Positions 1 through 5,747 of a stretch of DNA of 6,984 nucleotides are shown piece by piece (within the stretch, counting starts at the first letter, position 1; every line of letters begins with the position of its first letter). This DNA is from JBDRGX01 sp043817485 [NCBI: bacterium] (GTDB lineage: Bacteria; JBDRGX01): NCBI GenBank assembly GCA_043817485.1, contig JBDRGX010000138.1:1-6984 (forward strand). The letters run 5' to 3'. Below the pieces are notes generated by a model that was given only the letters and a program-made list of their open reading frames with translations, was not told where the DNA came from and did not search any database. The translations under genes and the position numbers were made by a program.

Positions 1-1112
1 TATATTTTATCATTTATTACATCTGCTTTAATATCACCTACTCCATATCCAACTGGTATTGGAGCTAATAAACCACCATTATTTGTATCTTGATGCCAAG
101 TATGAGTATTAAAATCATATGCTTGAACAATAGTTTGGCCAATATCATTTACATCAAATCCTCCAAATACATAAATTCTTATATGTGGAGTTTCAGTTTC
201 ACTTAAATTTATCATACAAGCACCAGCATAAGTAGTTGTTATAGGTAAAGAAACTATGTCATCACCCCCACTACTTGTATCTTGAACCCAATTATTTCCA
301 GAAGGATACGGATAATAAACCATTACTTTATTACTTGGAGCACCATTCACACCACCACCTAATACCCAAATACCATTATTATAAAAACAACAAGACATTC
401 CAGATGCAGTAATTGGCATTGGACTAAGATTTACAGATGATGGAGTTAAATTTGACCATACTTCTGTACTTGGATCAAATCTCCAAACTTCATCTAAATC
501 AGCACCACCTCTTCTTCCTCCTAAAATGTATATTTGATTTGTAAATTCACCATAAGCCATACCATGAACTCCATTAGAAAGTGATAACAAGGTAATCCAA
601 TTAGTTCTTTTAGAATCAACACTTACTTCACTATATAACTTATCTAATTCAAAAAATTGATAATAAGAACTATCTGGTTTAATTACTTTTTTAGTTCTAT
701 TTACTAAAATACGAGAATTTTGTATTACACTAAAAACATCTGGATTATAAACTAATCTATAATAATCGTCATTTCCTGGATTTGTAATCACTTCTGTTCC
801 ATTTTCAATATATCTATATCCTTCAAAATAATATTCTTCATCATTTACTCTTAATCTTCTTCCAGAAATATAAGTTCCACCATCTCCAAATATAGTAATA
901 GTTGCTGCTGGAACATTTCTAACACGATCATTTAAAGAATACATTACAGTTTCTGCATCTCCTACTATTTCTACTTGATTAGAAGCTGTATTTAATCCTT
1001 GATAATAAAGAGAATAAAAACCAAAAACTCCTATAAAAAGTAAACTTAAAATTCCCATAGCAATTGACAATTCTATTAAAGTAAAACCAGTTTTATTTTT
1101 AAATATTTTCAA
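1..1112 (-). CDS. Prepilin-like protein with Kelch repeats (partial, runs off the left edge)
   Basis: An open frame of 370 codons runs from a TTG at 1112-1110 to the left edge without a stop. The N-terminus is a class III prepilin signal: a short basic leader (residues 1-9, ending K7-T8-G9), then F10-T-L-I-E14, with Glu at mature +5, and a hydrophobic helix to about residue 37. Residues about 40-165 look like a PilW/GspJ-style minor pilin globular part, though that assignment is loose. From about 183 there are Kelch-type repeats: strands ending in Gly-Gly at 198-199, 252-253 and 317-318, each followed by a Trp at 219, 275 and 339; a fourth begins near 355. A propeller needs more blades, so much of the gene probably lies outside the window. 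Expected path: inner-membrane insertion, prepilin peptidase cleavage after G9, then incorporation into a type IV pilus or type II secretion pseudopilus. Surface adhesion or recognition is inference. Prepilin call strong, Kelch call good, role unknown. Confidence 0.88.
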   Translation of the reverse strand, partial: MKIFKNKTGFTLIELSIAMGILSLLFIGVFGFYSLYYQGLNTASNQVEIVGDAETVMYSLNDRVRNVPAATITIFGDGGTYISGRRLRVNDEEYYFEGYRYIENGTEVITNPGNDDYYRLVYNPDVFSVIQNSRILVNRTKKVIKPDSSYYQFFELDKLYSEVSVDSKRTNWITLLSLSNGVHGMAYGEFTNQIYILGGRRGGADLDEVWRFDPSTEVWSNLTPSSVNLSPMPITASGMSCCFYNNGIWVLGGGVNGAPSNKVMVYYPYPSGNNWVQDTSSGGDDIVSLPITTTYAGACMINLSETETPHIRIYVFGGFDVNDIGQTIVQAYDFNTHTWHQDTNNGGLLAPIPVGYGVGDIKADVINDKI

Positions 1113-1115
1113 AAG

Positions 1116-1124
1116 ATCACCTTC
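1116..1124 (-). promoter_or_regulatory. Strong Shine-Dalgarno sequence that fixes the TTG start
   Basis: Read on the minus strand, GAAGGTGATC lies just before the TTG codon at 1112-1110 and matches the anti-16S complement GGAGGTGATC at nine of ten bases. The ATG a few bases upstream (1127-1125) reads only four codons before a TGA. The next in-frame candidates lie inside or after the prepilin motif and would destroy it. TTG is therefore the supported start. Confidence 0.8.
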
Positions 1125-1153
1125 ATTTTTTTAATAAAATTTATAAAAGTGTT

Positions 1154-1924
1154 TTATTTCCATCTACCAAATTTTTTAATAGCATCTCCATAAACTAATA
1201 TTCTATCACCATATTCTTGAACTTTTGTTATATTGTTAAAAAGTAAGTCAACAATCAGTTTTTTATTTAGCCAAAATTTAACTTCGCAATAGTGAACATC
1301 ACTGTCGTTTCTCATCTCAATTTCTCCATAAGTTTTATTATTAACTTTAAAGACCACTTTTTGATTAGAGGTTTGGTTTATATTTCTTGCTTGCGAATTT
1401 TCAACAACAATATTTTTAGATAAATTATTAATAATATCTTTTGACCAATAAACATGGAATTTGTTTTCATGCTTTATGGCTAAATAATTTACTTCACCGC
1501 TATTAAACATTGCTTTATCGATAAATGCAGATAATCTATTTTTATCTTGTAGTTTTTCACAAAGTTCAATCATTGGTTTTTGTAATTTGTTTTTATACAA
1601 TTGTTTATTTTTTCTATAGTTAGAAAAAGTTTTTGGGAAGCAATTGATACAATCTAATAAAAGTTGTCCAATACCATTCATTGCTTTAAATGAAAAATCC
1701 TCTTCAAATCTTGATTTACCATATAAAAATATTTGCCATTTTTTTTCACCACTTTTCACAGAATATGAATCACCGCTTTTATCTATCACATCTTTTTTTG
1801 CTTTTTGGTCATTTAAATAATCATCATTTAACCCAATCAGTTTAGCAAATTCTTTAGCATCTAAATGCCCTTGTTTTTTGACAAAGCTTGCTTTTTCAGA
1901 TGTCATTGCTCTTTTTTTACTCAT
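1154..1924 (-). CDS. Probable type II restriction endonuclease (256 aa, family not recognised)
   Basis: I do not recognise a family with certainty. The main evidence is context: the ATG overlaps the stop of the adenine methyltransferase by 8 bases (ATGAGTAA), so the two are translationally coupled, the usual arrangement of a type II modification/restriction pair. The 256-residue length fits a small type II endonuclease. A possible PD-(D/E)xK-like core spans residues 45-67: Asp45 and Asp48, a strand ending Ser55-Val56-Lys57, then a basic hydrophobic strand K61-K-W-Q-I-F-L67. The usual acidic residue two before the Lys would be Ser55, so the active site is either a variant or misread. A second D/E-x-K is E214-V-K216. 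No membrane segment, signal peptide or zinc motif is visible. Recognition sequence unknown. It could also be a non-nuclease accessory protein of the methylase. Confidence 0.6.
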   Translation of the reverse strand: MSKKRAMTSEKASFVKKQGHLDAKEFAKLIGLNDDYLNDQKAKKDVIDKSGDSYSVKSGEKKWQIFLYGKSRFEEDFSFKAMNGIGQLLLDCINCFPKTFSNYRKNKQLYKNKLQKPMIELCEKLQDKNRLSAFIDKAMFNSGEVNYLAIKHENKFHVYWSKDIINNLSKNIVVENSQARNINQTSNQKVVFKVNNKTYGEIEMRNDSDVHYCEVKFWLNKKLIVDLLFNNITKVQEYGDRILVYGDAIKKFGRWK

Positions 1925-2915
1925 ATTTTATTACCAATATTTCATGAGATTTTTTAATATGATTTCTATTTTCATTTTTGCGATTTAGCCCAATTCTTGT
2001 TTCACCTTGTCCCATTGTATATTGCCAAGACACATCAACAATTTTGCAATTTTCATACCACTCTCTTATAGTAGAACAATCATTATAGGATAAAATAAAC
2101 CCACCTTTATGATGATTTAACAACAAATCTCGCAACAATTCATGATCAAAATTATTGTGATGAATTGGAAAATTGCGTTGTGGATATATGCCACGAAACA
2201 TTTTACTATTCCCTTCCAAATAATATGGTGGATCACAATAAAAAAAATCATTTTTAAATTTTGGAATTACATTTTCAAATACATCACATTCAATTAATAA
2301 ATTTTTTACATTAAAATTTCTTACTCTTTCTATCATTAAATTATACCTATTTTTATTTTCATAAATTTTAGCCATCCATCCCAAAAAACCAGGCCCATAT
2401 GATAGATTATGATTAAAATAATAATATGCTGCAAGTTTAAGTGGGGATAAGGTTATTTCTTTTTTCCAATGAGCTTTTAATTTAGATTTCACAATTTCAT
2501 ATTCTTCTTTTGTCGGATTTAATGACGCTAATTCATTGTATAAATCTTGTGGTCTTTCTATTTGAGCATTCCAATAATTCACTAGAATATCAAAAATGTC
2601 AAATCCCAAAACTTCAATTTCTAATTCTTTTGCCACAGCAATTTCAACTGAACCACCACCAAAAAAAGGAGACACAATTCTTTTAACATTGTCTGGAATA
2701 AGCTCAATTATAAAACCAACTGCCAAACTTTTACCACCAGCATAACGCAACGGAGAACCAATATATCTTTTATACTTGTTTTTATACCCATGAAGGTTAT
2801 TTAAAAAAAAATTTTTGCAATCGTGTTCAATTAATGTTTGAAAAAAAGGGAAAGCCATTTGAAGTTGTTGTATATTTTTTGTTTCAATTAATTGTAATTT
2901 ATTAATTGTTTTCAT
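1917..2915 (-). CDS. Adenine-N6 DNA methyltransferase, D12 (Dam-like, alpha) class
   Basis: Transfers a methyl group from S-adenosylmethionine to adenine N6 in a short DNA site. The motifs occur in alpha-class order: motif X R57-Y-A-G-G-K-S63, the AdoMet-binding motif I S82-P-F-F-G-G-G-S89, a target-recognition region between about 110 and 220, and the catalytic D228-P-P-Y231 preceded by F-Y-C. The 332-residue length exceeds that of Dam and DpnM (about 280), mainly because about 50 residues precede motif X. The gene is complete and no frame break is seen. It overlaps the downstream putative endonuclease by 8 bases, so the pair probably forms a type II restriction-modification system protecting the host from its own nuclease. 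No convincing Shine-Dalgarno sequence precedes the ATG. Several arginines use CGN codons, whereas the downstream nuclease uses AGA throughout. Target specificity cannot be read from the sequence. Confidence 0.93.
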   Translation of the reverse strand: MKTINKLQLIETKNIQQLQMAFPFFQTLIEHDCKNFFLNNLHGYKNKYKRYIGSPLRYAGGKSLAVGFIIELIPDNVKRIVSPFFGGGSVEIAVAKELEIEVLGFDIFDILVNYWNAQIERPQDLYNELASLNPTKEEYEIVKSKLKAHWKKEITLSPLKLAAYYYFNHNLSYGPGFLGWMAKIYENKNRYNLMIERVRNFNVKNLLIECDVFENVIPKFKNDFFYCDPPYYLEGNSKMFRGIYPQRNFPIHHNNFDHELLRDLLLNHHKGGFILSYNDCSTIREWYENCKIVDVSWQYTMGQGETRIGLNRKNENRNHIKKSHEILVIKYE

Positions 2916-2922
2916 AAGTTAA

Positions 2923-2952
2923 TTTTTACCATAAGTAATAATTTTATGTCAA
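2923..2952 (-). promoter_or_regulatory. Possible promoter for the methyltransferase gene
   Basis: In the 45-base gap after hisD, the minus strand has a perfect -35 box TTGACA (2952-2947), then 18 bases, then a weak -10 TAAAAA (2928-2923, four of six consensus bases). A transcript from it would begin at about 2916, essentially at the ATG (2915-2913), which would fit the lack of a ribosome binding site. The -10 match is poor in an AT-rich background, so this is tentative; read-through from hisD is the alternative. Confidence 0.35.
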
Positions 2953-2960
2953 TAAATTTT

Positions 2961-4238
2961 TCATCTTATTTCCACACTTCTTGCATGTCCATCTAATCCT
3001 TCTAATAAAGCAATTTGAGAAAGATGTTTTTTTGCAAAAGATACAGATTTTTGTGAATAAAAAATTATATTTGTTATTTTTAAAAAATCATTAGTATTAA
3101 GCCCTGAAAAAAATTTAGATGTACTTGATGTTGGTAAAATATGATTCGGTCCAGCAAAATAATCACCTAAAGCAACTGGAGAATAAGCCCCAATAAAAAT
3201 TGCACCTGCATTTTTTATTTCACAAAGAATTTTATTATTATCTTTTACCATTAAACTCAAATGTTCAGGAGCAATTTCATTAATTAAAAAAATTGCTGTA
3301 TTTATTTTGTCCACTAATATAATTAATCCATTTTTTAAAGAACTTTCAATTTCTTCTTTTCTTTTAAGTAATTTTAATTGTATTTTAATTTCTATTTTAA
3401 CTGCAGAGATCAACTCTTTAGAAGTTGTAATTAAAATTACTTTAGAATTTTTTTGATGTTCAGCTTGAGCCAATAAATCTGCTGCAATAAATTTTGGACT
3501 TGCTGTTTCATCAGCCAATATTAAAAGTTCAGAAGGCCCAGCAATACTATCTATATCAACTATTCCATAAAAATATTTTTTAGCTAAAGTTACATATAAA
3601 TTTCCAGGCCCTACAATTTTATCCATTTTAGGAACAATTTTTGTTCCTAATGCCATTGCACTAATAGCATGAGCACCACCAATTTTATAAATATCTTTTA
3701 TGCCTATTAATTCAGCAGTCGCTATTAAATATGAATTAATAGTTTTGTTTTCTTGAGGAGGAGTGCACATAATAATATTTTTAACACCAGCAATTTTAGC
3801 TGGAATAGCTGCCATTAAAATACTTGAAACAAGAGGAGTTTTTCCAGATATTCCGCCTGGAACATAAATACCAACATTTTCAATAGGAGTAATTTTTTGT
3901 CCTAATAAAATACCATTTTGTTTAGAAGTCCAAGATTTAATTATATTTTTTTTATGAAATTTTTCTATATTTTTTTTTGCAAGAATAATACTTTTGAAAA
4001 TTTTTTTATCTATATTTTTTAAAGCTTGAATTTTTTCTTTTTCACTTACTTTTATTTCTTTTAAAGTTAATTTAACACCATCAAATTTTTCAGTAAATTT
4101 TAAAAGAGCTTCATCTTTTTTTTGTTTTACTTCGTCAATAATTGCTTCTACTTCTTGTGCAATTTTATCATTAAAAATATTTTCTTGTAATAAAATTTTT
4201 TTAATATCAACTATATTTTTAAAATAAATTTCTTTCAT
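2961..4238 (-). CDS. hisD: Histidinol dehydrogenase
   Basis: Catalyses the last two steps of histidine biosynthesis in the cytoplasm, oxidising L-histidinol to L-histidine with two NAD+ and a Zn2+ cofactor. The 425 residues match the normal family length (E. coli HisD is 434). All key residues align one position below E. coli numbering: zinc ligands Gln258, His261 (in AQAEH), Asp359 (GDYFAGPNH) and His418 (LDGHARS), the catalytic pair Glu325-His326 (APEHLS), and His366. The conserved segments VGIYVPGG (122-129), GGAHAISAMA (187-196) and GPGNLYV (210-216) are intact, so the enzyme should be active. The start has a good upstream AGGA. It lies 43 bases after the ATPase subunit D gene on the same strand and is probably cotranscribed with it. 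No other his genes are in the window, so it sits apart from a his operon, at least on this side. Confidence 0.97.
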   Translation of the reverse strand: MKEIYFKNIVDIKKILLQENIFNDKIAQEVEAIIDEVKQKKDEALLKFTEKFDGVKLTLKEIKVSEKEKIQALKNIDKKIFKSIILAKKNIEKFHKKNIIKSWTSKQNGILLGQKITPIENVGIYVPGGISGKTPLVSSILMAAIPAKIAGVKNIIMCTPPQENKTINSYLIATAELIGIKDIYKIGGAHAISAMALGTKIVPKMDKIVGPGNLYVTLAKKYFYGIVDIDSIAGPSELLILADETASPKFIAADLLAQAEHQKNSKVILITTSKELISAVKIEIKIQLKLLKRKEEIESSLKNGLIILVDKINTAIFLINEIAPEHLSLMVKDNNKILCEIKNAGAIFIGAYSPVALGDYFAGPNHILPTSSTSKFFSGLNTNDFLKITNIIFYSQKSVSFAKKHLSQIALLEGLDGHARSVEIR

Positions 4239-4281
4239 TATTATCCTACTTTTTTAAATTCTAAATTATTCTAAAGCAAAA

Positions 4282-4917
4282 TTAACATCCTCTTCTTATT
4301 TTTTCTACCATTTTTTTAACTTTCATAAGTCGTGTTAAATTAGATCTTTCTATTTCATTAAGTCTCATTGCAATATGCTTAATTGTTTCTTGAAAATTTG
4401 GAATAAGAACATATTCTAAAGCATTAACTCTTCTTCGAGTTTTTTCTATTTCATAAGATAATAATTCAATTTTTGTTTCTATCTCTGCCAAATTTATCAT
4501 AACAGGATAAAGTTTTAATAATTTAATTACCATTATATCCATTTCTCCAGAAGTTTCTCTAAAACTAAAATTAAATATATCATCTTTTGCAAAAGTAGTT
4601 TGAAATTCTGGAACAGAAAGATTCATAATTTTTTTAAAATTAATATTAAGTAAAAAATCATTTTTAGAATTTAAAAATATTTCTTCAGTTATTTTTTTAT
4701 CTTGTATCGAATCTATTATTTGAGAGGATTTATAAAAATCATTTAACTTATTTTCCATTTCTTCTCTTATTTTTTTCCATTTTTCTATAATAGAAAAAAA
4801 ATGTTTAATTAGTTCATCTTGCTTATCTTTAAGTAATTTGTGTCCTTTTTTAGCTAAAGTAATTTTTTTTTGGAGTTTAAAAAGTTCCATACGATTAGGA
4901 TTTATATCAAGCTTCAT
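4282..4917 (-). CDS. atpD: V/A-type ATPase subunit D (central rotor stalk)
   Basis: Subunit D is the long coiled-coil shaft of the rotary V/A-type H+/Na+ ATPase; it turns inside the A3B3 catalytic ring and couples it to the membrane rotor. The 211 residues are the usual size. The N-terminal signature is N6-P-N-R-M-E-L followed by G25-H-K-L-L-K-D-K and D-E-L to residue 36; the C-terminal signature is E158-K-T-R-R-R-V-N-A-L-E-Y-V-L-I-P-N174, then E190-R-S-N with basic residues to the end. The two long terminal helices around a short middle segment (about 65-130) fit the family fold. AAGGAA sits just upstream of the ATG. Unusually, none of subunits A, B, E, I or K is adjacent: the upstream neighbour is divergent gmhA and the downstream one is hisD, so D appears to head its own transcript. 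The symbol follows bacterial V-ATPase usage (also ntpD); it is not the F-ATPase beta subunit. Confidence 0.93.
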   Translation of the reverse strand: MKLDINPNRMELFKLQKKITLAKKGHKLLKDKQDELIKHFFSIIEKWKKIREEMENKLNDFYKSSQIIDSIQDKKITEEIFLNSKNDFLLNINFKKIMNLSVPEFQTTFAKDDIFNFSFRETSGEMDIMVIKLLKLYPVMINLAEIETKIELLSYEIEKTRRRVNALEYVLIPNFQETIKHIAMRLNEIERSNLTRLMKVKKMVEKIRRGC

Positions 4918-4970
4918 TTTTGTTCCTTAAATTTTTATTACAAACTAAAATTATTAATTTTTTTAATGTA

Positions 4971-4998
4971 AATATATTTTAAAAAAAATATGTGTCAA
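4971..4998 (-). promoter_or_regulatory. Promoter for the atpD-hisD transcript
   Basis: Minus-strand -35 TTGACA (4998-4993, six of six), a 16-base spacer, and -10 TATATT (4976-4971, five of six). Predicted start near 4964, giving an untranslated leader of about 47 bases before the atpD ATG. This is the best-matching promoter in the window. Confidence 0.6.
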
Positions 4999-5010
4999 CT
5001 TTTATTTTTC

Positions 5011-5038
5011 TTGACAAATATAAAGCAGTACATAAAAA
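5011..5038 (+). promoter_or_regulatory. Promoter for gmhA
   Basis: Plus-strand -35 TTGACA (5011-5016, six of six), then a 16-base spacer to TAAAAA (5033-5038, four of six). The exact -10 is uncertain because the stretch to 5045 is nearly all A/T. The predicted leader is about 35 bases and includes the AAGGAA site before the ATG at 5081. Confidence 0.5.
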
Positions 5039-5080
5039 ATAATAAATTACTAAATCTTTTTAATTTTAATAAGGAATAAA

Positions 5081-5650
5081 ATGAAAACCATAATAAAAAA
5101 TAATTTAGAAGAAAACATAAAAATAATAAATAATTTGATTTCAAATGATTTAGATAAAATAGTTGAAATAGCAAAAATGATTATTAAAATTTATCAAAAA
5201 AAAGGAAAACTTTTTATTTGCGGAAATGGAGGTAGTGCTGCTGATGCTCAACATATAGCAGCAGAAATGATAAATCATTTTAAAATAAAAAGAAAAGCTT
5301 TGCCAGCTATCGCTTTAACAACTGACACTTCGATACTTACTTCTATTGGAAATGATCTAAATTTTAATGAAATTTTTTCTCGTCAAATAGAAGCATTATC
5401 TTCTAAAAAAGATATTTTAATAGCCATTAGTACTTCTGGAAATTCTCAAAATATTTTAAATGCAGTTAAAGAAGCTCAGACAATAGGAATGAAAACAATA
5501 GGGCTTACTGGTAAAAATGGAGGGAAATTATCTTCTATGGTTGATATAAATGTAAATATTCCATCAAATAACACAGCCCATATTCAAGAAATGCATATTA
5601 CAATTCTTCATAATATTTGTGAATTAGTGGAAAAATTTATTGAATCCTAA
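5081..5650 (+). CDS. gmhA: Sedoheptulose 7-phosphate isomerase (SIS domain)
   Basis: Converts sedoheptulose 7-phosphate to D-glycero-D-manno-heptose 7-phosphate, the first step to ADP- or GDP-heptose for LPS inner core or surface glycans; it acts in the cytoplasm as a homotetramer. The 189 residues match the family (about 190). The SIS phosphosugar site is visible as C47-G-N-G-G-S-A-A-D and S117-T-S-G-N-S. Residues matching the E. coli metal/catalytic set are present: His58, Glu62, Gln169 (in HIQEMH) and His177. Keeping the catalytic Glu and His favours a true isomerase over the related replication factor DiaA, which has the same fold. The ATG is preceded by AAGGAA at normal spacing. The gene appears monocistronic: divergent from atpD and convergent with the HD-GYP gene. 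No other heptose genes are nearby. Confidence 0.94.
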   Translation: MKTIIKNNLEENIKIINNLISNDLDKIVEIAKMIIKIYQKKGKLFICGNGGSAADAQHIAAEMINHFKIKRKALPAIALTTDTSILTSIGNDLNFNEIFSRQIEALSSKKDILIAISTSGNSQNILNAVKEAQTIGMKTIGLTGKNGGKLSSMVDINVNIPSNNTAHIQEMHITILHNICELVEKFIES

Positions 5651-5747
5651 ATTAAAATAGCAAAATCCGAAATACGAAACAAATACGAATATTCAAAACA
5701 AAAATTGCAATTTAATGTGTGATAAAAACATTATTCACTTTGCAAAT
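5651..5747. other. Convergent spacer with degenerate repeats and weak dyad symmetry
   Basis: Both flanking genes end here. Positions 5663-5689 hold three near-identical 9-mers: AAATCCGAA (5663-5671), AAATACGAA (5670-5678) and AAATACGAA (5681-5689). Further on, AAATTGCAATTT (5702-5713) is a perfect palindrome and TTTGCAAA (5739-5746) another. GTGATAA (5719-5725) can pair with TTATTCAC (5731-5738) around a 5-base loop with one bulged base. This could be a weak bidirectional terminator, but it has few G-C pairs and no clear T-run in either direction. No small ORF or RNA gene is recognised. Confidence 0.45.
5663..5689. repeat. Small cluster of three AAATMCGAA 9-mers
   Basis: Two exact copies of AAATACGAA and one copy with a single difference (AAATCCGAA), offset by 7 and 11 bases; the first two overlap by two bases. 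CpG is otherwise rare in this window, which makes the cluster stand out. It looks like a fragment of an intergenic repeat family rather than an operator, because it follows gmhA in a convergent gap. Confidence 0.5.

Larger units (their letters stand above)
4918..5080. promoter_or_regulatory. Divergent intergenic promoter region (atpD-hisD / gmhA)
   Basis: This 163-base, extremely AT-rich gap separates genes transcribed outward in both directions. Two perfect -35 boxes face away from each other: TGTCAA (TTGACA on the minus strand) at 4993-4998 and TTGACA at 5011-5016, with 12 bases between them. Both coding starts are preceded by AAGGAA-type ribosome binding sites (AAGGAA near 4923-4928 on the minus strand and at 5071-5076 on the plus strand). 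I see no riboswitch, hairpin or small ORF here. Confidence 0.7.

Noticed and set aside
2803-2811. T9 tract (minus strand) in the methyltransferase gene, with further runs of 7-8 at 2240-2247 and in the nuclease gene, as possible phase-variation sites
   Set aside because: Equally long runs occur in hisD (near 3970) and atpD (near 4862), so they fit the AT-rich background and encode ordinary Lys/Phe codons.
4258-4275. Direct repeat ATTCTAAA twice, 10 bases apart, between atpD and hisD
   Set aside because: Only two 8-base copies of A/T-rich sequence inside an operon spacer; likely chance.
5081-5650. Reading the SIS-domain gene as the replication factor DiaA
   Set aside because: The GmhA metal/catalytic residues (His58, Glu62, Gln169, His177) are all present, which favours the isomerase.
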